64,000 nucleotides of DNA from NCBI GenBank assembly GCA_029532415.1, contig JAQOTA010000069.1, positions 1,426,001 to 1,490,000 of the forward strand, written 5' to 3'. A program made the position numbers and the translations under genes. How positions within the stretch are numbered: position 1 is the stretch's first letter; the number at the start of each line of letters is the position of its first letter. This DNA comes from Marasmius tenuissimus. Its lineage: Eukaryota; Basidiomycota; Agaricomycetes; Agaricales; Marasmiaceae. Shown here in pieces: positions 22,785 to 34,456 of the stretch. The notes beneath the pieces were generated by a model. The model saw nothing but the letters and a program-made list of their open reading frames with translations. It had not been told where the DNA came from and made no database searches.

Positions 22785-23713
22785 ATGGCCAGATTGTTCC
22801 TTATTTTTGCTCTCCTCGCTATTAATCGTGCGTGAATTTTGACTTTATTCATTTCCGTATCCTTACCCAGAAACCATTAGTTGCCTCTGCTGCGGTTGTT
22901 CGTCGTCAAGGAACAGGCACCCAATTCATTACTGGGCCTTGCCAGTCCGATGGTGACTGTGCTTCAGGATGCTGTGCATTCAGAACAGGCAAGTGTGCTG
23001 GTGCTATCGTCGCTCTTGAACGCGACGGTGGTTGTGGATTCGGTAACGCTACTCCCAACGATGATGCTGCTCGCAAGCTCCGTGGTCAGCCTCCCAGAGC
23101 TGCCAACGACCCGTTCGTCCCCCCCGGTGGCAATGGCACCACCGACAGCAGCAGCGGCAACAACAATGGTACGCAGAACAATGGCAGCGGTAACAACACT
23201 GGTAGCACCCAGAACAACGGCGGAGCTGCCGGTGGGGCAGCTGGGAGTGGTAAACCACCCGGCACCCAATTCATAACTGGTCCATGTGCCAACGACGGGG
23301 AGTGCGCCTCAGGATGCTGTGGTTTCAAGTCTGGCAAGTGTGCCGGTGCTATCGTCGCCCAGGAACGTGACGGCGGATGTGGTTTCGGAAACCCTACCCC
23401 CAACGACGACGCAGCTCGCAAACTCCGTGGCCAGGCTCCCGCCATGGCCAATTCTCCTACCAACAATGGCACTCAGAGCACTGGCGGAGCTGCTGCTGCT
23501 AATGCCACCGGTTCTGGAAGTGGCAAGGCTCCTGGTACTCAGTTCATCACCGGCCCTTGTGCCAATGATGGCGAATGTGCCTCTGGATGTTGTGGATTCC
23601 AGTCCGGCAAATGTGCTGGTGCTATCGTAGCGCAAGAACGTGACGGTGGCTGCGGATTCGGCAACGCTACCCCTAACGATGACGCTGCTAGGAAGCTCCG
23701 AGGACAGGCTTGA
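22785..23713 (+). CDS. Secreted protein of three tandem six-cysteine modules
   Basis: Paralog of the gene at 20430-21796, transcribed away from it. ATG 22785 opens MARLFLIFALLAIN (exon 1, 22785-22827); the intron 22828-22880 sits at the same codon position and phase as in the paralog, joining to LASAAVVRRQGTGTQF. Three modules with C-x5-C-x3-CC-x6-C-x12-C and CAGAIVAxERDGGCGFGN follow, each closed by PNDDAARKLRGQ; linkers are Gly/Asn/Thr-rich (GNGTTDSSSGNNNGTQNN) with many N-x-T/S sites. Stop TGA 23711-23713. The conserved signal intron and near-identical modules show recent duplication with change in module number. The dibasic RR after the signal peptide could be a Kex2-type site. Function unknown. 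Confidence 0.85.
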
Positions 23714-24769
23714 GTGCCGCTTTTCGCCTTACTTTCCTTACCATCATAACGACTGGAATGACACCTTAGTTGTAACTTTGCTGTATACTATTGCTAGAAG
23801 CACTTGTATTGCTACGTATCTTCAATTGTATCGTTGAACGAGTAATTATCGTGATTGAGCCCCGACAATGTGGGAGCGTGCCAGTCCAGCCTAAGTCCCA
23901 TGATGTTCTTTGCAAAGTGGAAGTCTCCACCAAGTGTTGAGCTATCTTCGACCGAGTCATGCAGTGGCTAAGATCATATGGATGCTCCAATCCTCGATCA
24001 CCATCATAGAACACAGCAAGAAAGCCTATGTAAGTCAAGGGAAAGAGTTTGCTTGCATGATGAAAAAACAGATTCATATTCGAGTTCGGCATACGGATAA
24101 ATATGGCCCGAACCCAATTCGAACTGCATCAAAGATTGGACAGGCGTACGAATAAACGGATAGAAAAAGGTTCCTAATCGTTTCCAAGGACACGTCTTGA
24201 TACGGTTCCAGTAATAACGAGCGCCGGAAGATGAGCTGAGATAACCAGTATTGCCCCAGTGAAGAGGGCTGACGCGTTCGATTGAAGGGCATTAGACCCG
24301 GCTTTGTTGATTGTAGTACTGTACGGGAGCGCAACGGCGGTGGCGAGGACACATTCGGGGTGATCGTTGTTCTCGGGAAAGCACAGACATCGGATCCAAA
24401 ATTGTTTGTATTCCCGAGAATCACCAGGAAGCCCGAATAGCTACGAATGTGGGTAGGCTGAGATGAGCCAATGAGCGACCGAGAGCCATACTAGTACCTA
24501 CTATGGCTGGGAAGATCCGCGAGCACTACCGTGACAGAATGTGGAGGACTTGATGTGGGTATCCCGGTATGTGTTCCCACCCGCTGATTGCAAGCTAGTT
24601 ATATCGTCGGAACGGATAATCTTCTGCAATGCTTCGATTACCAAGACCCGCAAAGCCCGGTAGATCGTGAAAATATAGACCGGGAGCGGGCAGGAGTGAG
24701 CCCTACACTAAGAGTAACGTATCTACTTTCCCTGTTCTGCTGTTTTCGAGGTTTATGAGGGATCGAAGA
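23714..24769. other. Intergenic, no gene seen
   Basis: Short ORFs only (for example minus 24074-24424), without family features or plausible splice structure. Confidence 0.45.
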
Positions 24770-24907
24770 GGATAACTTCTCGAGGACGAAACCTCTCTTG
24801 TACTTGAAGTTGTTAGATGGATAATGGTTCTTCAATAATCAAGTTTAGGCACGTCCCATCTCCCGGAATTCGTTTGAATGAACATTCCGTGGAGCACCAT
24901 AAGTCAG
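24770..24907 (-). pseudogene. Relic fragment of the flanking kinase family
   Basis: The minus-strand translation contains TECSFKRIPGDGTCLNLIIEEPLSI, then an in-frame stop, then RFRPREVILF. This aligns with the N-terminal domain of both full kinase copies (TECTLGRLPNDGSCLNLVIE and KFRSREVILF). Nucleotide similarity covers only about 140 bp, and the kinase domain itself is not seen next to it. It is a third, decayed family member about 0.5 kb from the 3' end of copy A. Confidence 0.6.
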
Positions 24908-25359
24908 TCTCTTCGGCGAATAGTATCAAGCTCGCGAGTGCAACTTGTTGCATGAACCCACGGTATGAGTAATCCGAACAGCAGTACGACGGCTAGAGAT
25001 TTGAATGATCAGTGAGATTCATACTAGAAAGGAATATTGGAGCTAACGAGTTCCTGAATCCGAATCCTCTAAAGACACGCAGGCAATGATGGAGGGTGGT
25101 GGTCAAGGAGCGGCGCTTAGCAATAAGCGCCGTTCAACTCACCGTACGCGTTGAGCACGTGGACGTGTCGCGTTTTCATGTCGTGGAGTTTGTTTGATCA
25201 GTCAAAGTCGAAAACTGGGATAAAATTCTCTATAATACATAAAAAATACAGCGTCTAATATCTAGTATACATAGGTATAGCGATGTGACGAGTGAGAGCA
25301 AAAACAGTCCCGTGTAGAAAGCAACGAAAACATAAACTCGATAGAAAAACGAAACAAAA
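24908..25359. other. Intergenic / 3' region of kinase copy A
   Basis: The part 25215-25359 is clearly similar to 40550-40693, so the duplication of the kinase genes included the 3' UTR. No other gene seen. Confidence 0.5.
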
Positions 25360-26722
25360 CTATCTTGGAGAAACATGGACGGCACTCTCCACAGGCGACG
25401 GTGTCCTGAGTACACCATAATGAGTAGCAATCCAGTCCAAGCGTTTGAGGGCAACCTCAATTCTCGGTCGCTTGTCCATCATCCAGGTCGCAAACTTGTA
25501 GAGCTCTTCACCATGATCCACCTCCAGATTCTCTATATTCTCGTCCTCGTCGAGAACCGCATCAACAAGAATGGTCACCACGTTTCCTATGGCCCATGCA
25601 TCAGCCTTCCGGGGATTATACTTTGGCGGCCGTGGCCGATCGGTTGCGCCTTCACTTCTCCGCGGTTCATCTTCCCACTCATACCATAGCTGGACTTCTG
25701 GCGGAGCGTAGTGACGAGTACCGGTCGCACCCCAGACAGAGCACGGCTGTCTTGCGCTCATCACCCAGCCCAAGTCAATAACAGTGAGCCTCGAACCCTT
25801 CTCCTCATTTACCACAATGTTCTCTGGCTTGATGTCGAGATGGTACATGTTGCGAGAGTGCAGAAAAGAGATAGCAGTGCAGAGTTGGTATGCGAGTTTC
25901 AGTATGACTGGCCCGGCCAAGCTTGCGCGTCGGCTGCGCTGGAGAATCTCAGTCAGGTCCTCGCCATAGAATGGCATTGTGATGAGGTAGTCACCCGTCG
26001 GAAGCAGGTAGGGCGAAATGATGAGTTTGGCGACGTGATGGGAGTCCGGGTCATGTTCTTTGAGCTTCTCGAACACCTGAACCTCTCGTTCGGGGACTAT
26101 TTTGCACCATATAGGCTCGGTGCCGTGCAACCAACCAGAGCCAATCTTCGAATCCTACCAATGGAATAGTCGTGAGCAATTGTCAAGTATAAAGAGAAAT
26201 AACGCGCACCTCTTCACCTCTAGGGTAAACTTCCACGTCGTATTCCTTCAAGAAAAGTATAACCTCGCGAGACCTAAACTTATCACCGCCGTCCAGCTGT
26301 AGTATCGACAACGGTTGTTCGATAACCAAGTTGAGACACGACCCATCGTTTGGAAGACGGCCCAAGGTACATTCCGTAGAGAGCCCGAAGTCGGGATCTA
26401 ATTCGTCCAAAATATCTGGATCAAGTTGTGTCGGAACTTTGTTGAGGTCTATAGGATATGGATGATGTAATGTCAAGTAACGCAGATGCCGTCGTTTGAA
26501 GGGCTTCATTATATCGATAATTCCATCAGAGAGACCATATTCCTCTGACTGAAGAATGTCGCGCAGCACGTCAGTTACGTAGGACCATCTTGGGCATCGA
26601 ACCTTGACGAGCTTCAATGAATCAATCCGAACAGGAGAACAAGCACTGAGTTCACATCCTTCAGAGCAGTTTCGGCTATAGGTATAGAGTGACTTACAAC
26701 TTTCCGGTCCTTGTTGCGACAT
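25360..26722 (-). CDS. Protein kinase-like protein, copy A
   Basis: ATG 26722 (MSQQGPES). The N-terminal domain (about 170 residues) ends at EVYPRGEE; a 55-nt intron (26155-26209) leads to DSKIGSGWLHGTEPIWCKIV, a degenerate Gly loop with the VAIK-type Lys. The kinase core has catalytic loop YHLDIKPENIVV, DLG in place of DFG (VIDLGW), the activation segment ATGTRHYAPPEV, and a C-lobe DAWAIGNVVTILVD. HxD, Lys and Asp are present, so activity is possible; likely Ser/Thr specificity. Stop TAG at 25360-25362. Compared with copy B (40694-42049), an 8-bp insertion near 26608-26620 would shift the frame after the copy-B-like first intron, but the frame stays open if that intron is retained or absent. 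Cellular role unknown. It lies just outside the left TIR of the 26.8-40.2 kb element. Confidence 0.72.
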
Positions 26723-26798
26723 GGAAGAAGAGGAAGACACCCAGAATGCAGGTGGTGGTAGCGGGCAAAGTCTGGGTTGTAACCCTATGAGGGACCTG

Positions 26799-26917
26799 TT
26801 TGGACAAAAATGATGACGTTCGTCTTGGTCATCCGCGTTGACGTCGAATGCCTTCGTGCTCGGACGGTCGACGTTGAAGCTACACGTTCCCACGAAAGTT
26901 TTCAGCTTCCCACGAAA
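26799..26917 (+). repeat. Left terminal inverted repeat (imperfect)
   Basis: In order from outside: TTTGGACA (26799), GACGTTCG (26815), GCCTTCGTGC, GGTCGACGTTGAAG, and two CCCACGAAAG copies (26889, 26909). Matches the complement of 40123-40234 with small gaps. Confidence 0.6.
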
Positions 26918-27608
26918 GTCCTCGACCGTCACCTTCGACCTTCATCAGTCGCCCCTTTGCTTTCAACCTGGTGTCTTTTCCCTCGCACACTGGTAGCTAC
27001 GTCGGGGTCTTCATGCAGGTGTAAGCATACTAATATATCAGAGCCTTCATATACCACCAGATATCGATCAATTCAAAGCGCTCGCACGGTACGCGTAGTC
27101 GACAAAACAGTTATCATTCAGAAGACTACTTTACGGCGAGAGGGCGGTACAATAGTGGTTACAAGAAACGGCAAAGCACCAACATTGAGTACGTATACTA
27201 GTACAGTAGCAGTTCGAGAGTGAAATAACATGGTTACAGCGGCAGAGACTGGTTGAGACAGTAGGTATTGTAGCGAGAGAGAAGATTCTACCGTACTGGA
27301 CGAGCACGAATGAGCAAAGCAGGATGGTGATACATGAGCAGAAGCAGCAATACAGAGACGTGCGGATGAGTAACAGGTACAGCAAATGGTAACAGTGAGC
27401 GAATTGAGCAGTTTCCGTGAGCAAAATGAGCAACAACAGCGAGCGAAATGATCAGTAACAGTGAGCAATGAAGGATTCCGATGAGAATGGGTGAGGATTG
27501 TAAAGCAGCAGTGACGAGAACGAATCATGAGAGCAGCAGTGATTAGGAACAACATGTAAGGTAAGGGCAAGAAAATGAAACGAAATATGACAAGGCGAAA
27601 CATACAGT
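26918..27608. repeat. Subterminal region with many GAGCAA/GTGAGCRAA-like words
   Basis: Between the left TIR and the 3' end of the HECT-like gene. Words such as TGAGCA, GTGAGCGAA, GAGCAAAATGAGCAA and GCGAGCGAAATGA recur at least eight times between 27300 and 27475. Such arrays can be transposase-binding subterminal repeats. No gene supported. Confidence 0.35.
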
Positions 27609-30600
27609 CTATCTGGCTTGGTAATCGCTCTCTCCACTGATGGCGATGATATTTTTGTGAAAGAAATCTGCGAATATGTCGTCCTCGCAGTTGGAGGAGT
27701 CTAGGTCTTCTGGTATATCCTTTACCATGGCGATCAGGTTGTCATTGACATGGATTGTCACTGTACGCGCGCAGTGAGAAGCAATGATTTGACCTGCATG
27801 GGGGAGCGGCTTTGTGTTTCTGCGAGTCCTAGCAATGGTACTTGACGTTCCAGTGGTAGAACTTCCACTCGCTGTCAGATCACTGGCTGTGACAGAGGGA
27901 AGGAAGGACTCTTCGGCCTCAGAGGCAACCTCGGATTCAAGTTGACGAGACTCTTCAGAGGAAGGTGGGGGTGGAGGAATAATCCGTAGGAACGACATCT
28001 ATTGGAGCGTGATCAGTCAAATATCTAGATAAGAAAGAGAAATGTACGACGCACCTTGATATGAGAACTTCTTCCCTCAAATGGATGAGGAACAAGCTTC
28101 ACCCCAGTCGCCATCTTCAAGAACATTTCAGCACGATAGCACGACATGTTACTTGCCGCCTGCTCCAGATCTTTTGCAGACAAAAGGTTCTCCCGGACAA
28201 GCGTCTTGGGGTGTCCTTGACCTCGGATATACTTTGCAAATCTACACTTGAATGCAGTAAGGAAGTCCGCGTCTTCCCATACCGAGAATGGGGAAGGGTA
28301 TGTTGTGATTTTGATCACAGATTTGGGATCCTTGACTTCTTTTGCGCAAAGTTCTGTGATGATAGTGTACGCATTGTCCTCATTGAGAAGCTATTCAAAA
28401 GCGGATTAGTATCGCGAATAGAAACACAACGAAATGAATCAACAAACATCAGAGAGATAGACTCCAGGATCGACCTTCATCCCCCTGAATCCCTTCCTGG
28501 CAGCATCAACTTCTTCCGATATGAGAGACTCGGGTGTGGTTGCAAACAGGGCTTGCGCCTTCAGCTTGTCAGTCTGAATATCCCAATCTAGTCGCGTGGA
28601 GATATTTCTGACTTGCGGTAACTGAAAACAAGTAAGAACGAAAGATCATAGTGTGAATGAAAAAAGTACGCACAGTCAGATTCCAAAAGAACGTATTGAC
28701 CAGGTATTGCAAGCCGTTCCTGACTGCTTGATCCGTCGATGCAAAAGTGGTGTTCTTGTTGTCAAAGTCGGGCCAGATAGCAAGTTGATGTCCCAAATTG
28801 GGGTGGATTGTGTTCACATACTCCAAAGCCTTCACCATGTCGAAGCTGACAACCATCAGGGCGGTGTAGATTGGATCAAATGGGTGTGGTGTGCTCTTCA
28901 GCCATGCCAAGTGCAGCGCCATAAGAGAGCCCGTAACTTTTGCCCAGACGATGCGCTCTGGGGTGGTGGAACCTGGCGAGAATGCCCAGGTAACAAGGCC
29001 ATCGTGAATAGGCCTGAAGAGCTCATCGTTGCTGGCCATGGTTTCTATGCACTGTCGGATAACATTCTTCAGTACACCATCGCCTGCACCAGGGTTTCTA
29101 ACAATAGAATGCTGTCAATTCATGGAATGCACTGTGAAGAAAAACAAACTCACATCTCAATCAATGACCAATGGCATAGGAGTCTATCGAAGACAAAGTT
29201 GTTGATTACAGCAAATCCATCGCTATCGTTGGGATCTGACACAGTTCTGGGAATAGGTTCGCCAGAATGATGACAGCGAAGACATTCAATCAATGCCCAG
29301 GCAGCAGACCGTGTACTGGTTGCAGTCATCTTTATTCCTGGCCTTGTCTCATCAAAGCTATATCGATCTGAAACAGCGTGCAGGAAACCAGGCGCTGTCT
29401 GTGGAATTCCCCGAGGAACTGGATTGATGTTGGGTGCAGGAACAGTTGCCAAGTACTCAACAGAAGGAGACCTATCGCGTTGCTGTGACAGGAGCTCTTC
29501 GACTACCTGAGCTGATGGAGAGGGGGCTGAAGGTGAGGGAGAACGTGATCCCGGCAGAGCAGTGAAGGGTAAGGGTGGCGAGTCCCAAAACAGATTAACT
29601 GGGGGTAAAGACAATGAAGATGATGGCGATGGTGATGTACCCAAGCATTCTGATCCAGAGGGATTGGGCTCGGGAGAGGGTGAGTAGAGGCGACGCCTAA
29701 CTCTTCGGGTGATTGTGACGGTCGTTGGCCTGCCCCTATGACTGCCAGTGAATACAGACTCCACTTCTTCCTGTTCCTGGCTTTCGTTCTCGTACTCGAT
29801 CTCCTCCTCGCCTGATAGGTTGCCCTGTCCTGGGCAAGACGGCAGGCACTCCAGTTCTGGCAGTGCACTCTGACTATCGGACGTGTCCATGAACACGTGA
29901 TTGAATTTGAAGCCATAGCATGGATGAGGTTCTCCGCTGGAATGAGGACCATGCATAATGTGTTTTGGTGCTTGATAAAGGGTTGTCAGAAATGTTGTCA
30001 TTCTTTGACAAGTCCCAAACATACCCAAAAAGACGACCAGTTTGTTCTTGTAGTGGGGTTTGATAGAACAATCGCTTGTCGTCTGATTCAACCCATCCAA
30101 GGTCCACTTGGTGTTGGTATCAGTGACACAGATTGTGGCACCCTCTGGCGCATTCTTGGGAGTCGATTTTCTGCCAAGTTTGCAGAGAATGAATGGCGAC
30201 GACAATGGGGCATCAGGGGAGAGGGGCTCGCCACCAAAGAGGATTTCTCGATCCGAGAAATGTTGAACGATAGTTCCATAAACAGCAGGATATACGTTGT
30301 CTGTAGCAGGATTCTGTACGTTGATCCTGAACTCGACGATATGAGAGAGCTGTGCTGCGGTTTCCATCTGGGTAGTTTGGTACGCAGTCAGGATCCTGGG
30401 GGTGATGGTCAAGTTGTCGTGGTCGGGAAGGAATGTGGCAGACGGGTGATACCCTAGAATGAGAACGGCGACTTCCTGGAAGAATCCTCCATTGACCCTA
30501 TCCATCTGAATTGTTGTGTAGGGCGGATCATTAGCTTTCACTTTGGTAGATTTGGCTTTCCCTTTAACAGAGTCTGCCGTGATCGTGAATGCGTTAGTTC

Positions 30601-31319
30601 TGGCTGAACCTCGTGGGTTGCTGATGTTCCGGAGAACTGGGGTTGTGCTGACAAAAGGAGTAGTGTAAGACGCCGGGTCTGATGATGAGGAAGATGAAGC
30701 AGCTGCTCCCGTGGGGATGGATTGAGCAGGGGTTCTGGACGAGAATGCGGAAGATGTGGTTCCTGTAGAATGTCCGGGTGTACCTCGCCAGGCAGAGATA
30801 GGAACATTGTTTCTGTAGAACGATGTGGTTTGGGGAGGGGGGAGAGAAGACAAAGAAAGGGAAGAACTTTGGCTCGAAAAGGAAGAGGAAAGCTGAGAAT
30901 ATGCGGGAAAGGAAGAAGTTGTAGAAGCCTGTGAGGCTGGCATTGAATTAGTGGTGGGACTATCATCATTGAGATGTCGTATCCAGCTGTTATTGCACTG
31001 AGTGCAAGAAGTAAACCGACTTGCTGGTCCCTGTATAGATAAGATGAGAACAACAATAGAAGAAAAAAGATCAAACAACTGATATACCGTGCACTGAAAA
31101 CCTGTACAGACCCCAGGTATCCCTCCTTTACTGGGAAGAGGAGGAGGTAACTGGGCATCTACATGATCTGATTCAGAGCATCCGCACAGACAATGACCAG
31201 GCTTGAAAGCCATCAGATAAGGTTGGTAAAAAAAATTGGATTGAATAACATACCTCGCCTGGATTTGGAGACAGGTCTGCACATCCGTGAGGGCAGCTTG
31301 GATGACACTTACGTGCCAT
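27609..31319 (-). CDS. HECT-like E3 ubiquitin ligase, element-borne
   Basis: ATG 31319 (MARKCHPSCPHGCADLSPNP); introns lead to a second Cys-rich segment HCLCGCSESDHVD and to TSCTQCNNSWIRH, suggesting zinc binding. A long Ser/Pro-rich region, a globular central part (DRVNGGFFQEVAVLILGYHP) and an acidic linker follow. The C-terminal part reads as a HECT domain: LFRPIHDGLVTWAF, IVWAKVTGSLMALHLAWL, the C-lobe start EMFLKMATGVKLVPHPFEG, and the probable catalytic Cys in QIIASHCARTVTIHVNDN, stop TAG at 27609-27611. A Ser/Glu-rich insert of roughly 60 residues (EESRQLESEVASEAEESF...) splits the C-lobe between strand LRI and the Cys loop. All exon joins keep frame with no stop, so the gene may be expressed. 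Substrate unknown; possibly regulates the transposase or host factors (inference). Confidence 0.72.
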
Positions 31320-31544
31320 CTTGATTAAAGAAATAAATAGGGAGAAGGGAGTGGAGGAAAAAAGAGAGAGAGATAGCGGTATGAAGGAAAGGACAGGCAA
31401 CGCATAAGCTGCTGTCAATCCCAAACTTCCCACTGAACATCACACGTGTTTCGTTACCCCAAAGAATTCATGTTCTACCTACACCAGAAGCTCTGTACAT
31501 GTAAATAAAGTGTTCTGCCAGAGTAAACGATGGCTTTCAATATC

Positions 31545-33292
31545 CTAACGATGTATGTATGGAAGTTGTGATAAACGATCTTTGAGAATATCAACTTGGT
31601 CGACGGTAAGAGGGCAAGTAGGGGGTTCTACTTCGACATGAGAGAAGAGATTTGGATGGTATGTGCTAAAGGGATTGAAGGGCTCCTGCTCTGTATCTTC
31701 AGTGTTATTTTCCACATGGTGCTGATAGATCGTATGGTCCTCCATCTCCTCCCAGTCCACCCCATATGAATCGATATCCTCTTGACTTTCAAAGCGTACA
31801 TGATTGTCATCATTGTAGTTCCAAATCTCATCCATGCCTCGGATACCGTTCTCCATCGTACCAAACACAAACATCTCATTGGGCGATGCAGACTTTTGCT
31901 GTGGGAGCGACATCTTATGGTGGTTCCAAGCTTCCGCCCAAAGAATAGCATCGGTGTTGATGGCGTCAAGAAAGAGAAAGTGGAGAAGCCATATATGCGC
32001 CGGGTTGGCGCAATTGAGGTGCTCCCGCTGTTCGAGCTGTTCGAAAAACCACTTCCACTTTGCACCGAAGCCTAGGGTAACGTCCCTCCAGAGTCTCTCG
32101 ATTCGGATATTGTGAATAGATCTAGTAGAGAACTGAATGAATAGTAACTTGCACAGCAGAAAATCGATACGTACTTTCCAAATATATAGGATCCCCTTCC
32201 CTGTCCTCTCATCGTCTCCATAAACTCCGCCACCATGACGTTCTCTGTTCCATGATCTCCCCTTGCCCTGCAAGGGCAACCGTGAGTCTGAACAGCTTCT
32301 ACAAACAAGTCTAGGACTGTTTCCGCACGGATGCACGTCACAAACCGAGAAAACCCATCAATGAAAGTGTGAATGACAATTTTATACTTGATGAGTCCTA
32401 GATCCCAGAGATTAGGTTGAGGGCTGGCAGTACGGGTTGTATATATGCTCACCGTGTTGACCATCATGATGCCAAAGAGAGTTTGGGCCTGGTACGGTGT
32501 AAATCCGCCTGGTTATTCTGCGTACGCCAAAGGACTGTGTAGGAAGCCCAACAACCCTGAGATACGATGGCCTGAACTCTCGACCTGGGAACGTGAATCC
32601 CCATGAAACGCAACTCTCCCTGTATAAGTCTTCGTCCAAATGACGGAAATGCAGTAATGATGCTATGCATTGCCTCGTCTAGGTCTTCATCCGTAATGTC
32701 GCTCATAGGGCCTGTTGAAGAACGGTAGACCCGCATGATAACTCCCTCTTCAGTTTCAAAGTCCACATATACTGGCTCTCCTGGTTCTACCAGACCCTGT
32801 TCCAAAGCCCTCCTTCGCAGAGTCCGAACGTGAACATTGAGAATTTCCGCCATTCTCTTCAACTGTCTGAGATCGACAGCTATTGAGAGTAAATGAGGAT
32901 CGATATAGGTTCGTGGTCTACCACGCCCGCAGGGCTCTTCAGGTTCTGGAGGTTCAGGAAAAGGGAATGGCGCATCGGCTGGGTCCAACTCGACATTTCT
33001 GGCGTTGTCCAAGTACAATATCATCTGAGAAACGCTCCAGGTTATTGTTTCCAGCTCATCTGGATCAAACTTTCTATAATGCTATAAACTCAATAAGCAC
33101 CCAGAAGTCGAGGATAAGATCACGACGCACTTGTTGGATATTTTGGAAGAAAGATAGACAATCTCTGGTGACCTCACGGATCCTCGGTATGTTTCCTGTA
33201 TGGAGAACCACATTGACCCTATCTCCTAATTCGTTGAACGCTCCTCGGAAGTTGCGAACAATCTCTTCGTTGTTTTGCTGGGAACTGGGCAT
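31545..33292 (-). pseudogene. DDE integrase-type transposase (rve-like), frameshifted
   Basis: ATG 33292 opens MPSSQQNNEEIVRNFRGAF; an intron joins to MILYLDNARNVELDP and a helix-turn-helix-like segment LKRMAEILNVHVRTLRRRAL. The catalytic core shows WHHDGQHG (Asp), VIHTFIDGFSR, RGDHGTENV (Asp) and, after another intron, RIERLWRD (Glu), then a C-terminal domain with AWNHHKMSLPQQKSASPNEM, ending at stop 31545. Between QAIVS and GVRRITRRIY the frame changes by one base near 32560 (an extra C would explain it); no canonical intron repairs this. Related proteins with HxDG...H...IDG.SR and RIERLWRD are known from large eukaryotic DNA transposons (IS3EU-like is my tentative label). Most likely the inactivated transposase of the surrounding element. 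Confidence 0.75.
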
Positions 33293-33344
33293 TGTTTCGA
33301 ACGCGATGGTCAAAGAAGAAGCAACTTACAAATCATGAACTGCG

Positions 33345-34456
33345 ATGACCTCTCCCCAATCCTTGGATGAGGACTCTCTCTATACCATTCTTTCACATCT
33401 CTCTGAACGTGATTTGGAGTCTGCAACTTCTGTCTCTATCAGCTGGAACAATATTGCAGAAAGAATGGCGCACGAAACCCTACACATTTCCAAGGAATAC
33501 CTTGATATTGCAAGGATCTACTCCATTCGCAACAAAAACACTGCATCATTTCAAAATCTTATATTCGACCTCTCTACACCCAGTGGATGGTTGCATTTGA
33601 TACTCATCCTTGATTCTCTGGCTGAAGCCACTCGCGAGAAAATCCAATCCCTCAAATTCTACTCCTCCCAATCTCATTGTTGCATGCAGGACGACTTCCG
33701 GTACATCAAGGAAGTCAGGGAACGACTCTGCCGTATCACATCCCTTGTTCTGATGCCGATCGACTCTCAACTTGCTGAAGAGACCCTTTTTGCCTACTCA
33801 AAGATTGTTTCATTGACAATCGCAGCCCCAAAGAATGAAGAGACAGAATGGCGGCGCATTGAACTGGACCAGTTGAAGGAATTGACTGTATTGGCTCCAC
33901 TAGGAAACGGAACGTTCATTGGTGTTGTCGACAGATACATCATTGCTCCTTCTCTCCAGAACCTGACTTTGGCTACCGACTTGAACAAGACTCTTCATTA
34001 CGTTCGCTGCATCGCCAGGACCTACGGAAAAACAATCATGCGGCTTCGAATTATTGGGGTGGGTCACCAAACATGCAGACCTTCAGGTACGAACCTTCAA
34101 TTCCGCTGATTCGATCTTTTGAACTGATATATCGGCATACAGGAAGACACTTCAGTGCTAGTCCTCTCCTGAAGTTGGAGAAGCTGCAAGAGTTGTGCAT
34201 CGAGACTTGCTGGCTTTCTCTCCTGCTTCCTCCTATAGTTGTTCCCGAACGACCGCCATTTCCTGCCCTTCAGACTTTGATCCTGGAAGAGCGCTGGGTT
34301 ACTGCTACAGATGGTAGCATGGACTCCTTTGATTGGACAGCCATCAGGAGCCTTCTAGATGCCTATCGTGGGCTGAGTGACAAGGAGGACCTCAATATTT
34401 GTTGTGGTTATCCCCAGAACTCCCGATCCCACCTGGTCCGCTATTCACAGACATGA
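33345..34456 (+). CDS. F-box protein with LRR-like C terminus
   Basis: ATG 33345. The F-box lies at residues 6-45: LDEDSLYTILSHLSERDLES, then SISWNNIAERM. Irregular leucine-rich segments follow (LQNLTLATDLNKTLHYVRC, LLKLEKLQELCIETCWLSLL). One intron near 34087-34141 (donor GTACGA, acceptor ACAG) joins GHQTCRPS to GRHFSASPL in frame; stop TGA 34454-34456. As an SCF adaptor it would bind Skp1 through the F-box and a target through the C terminus. Head-to-head with the integrase gene, only 52 bp between the two starts, suggesting a shared promoter. Confidence 0.75.
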
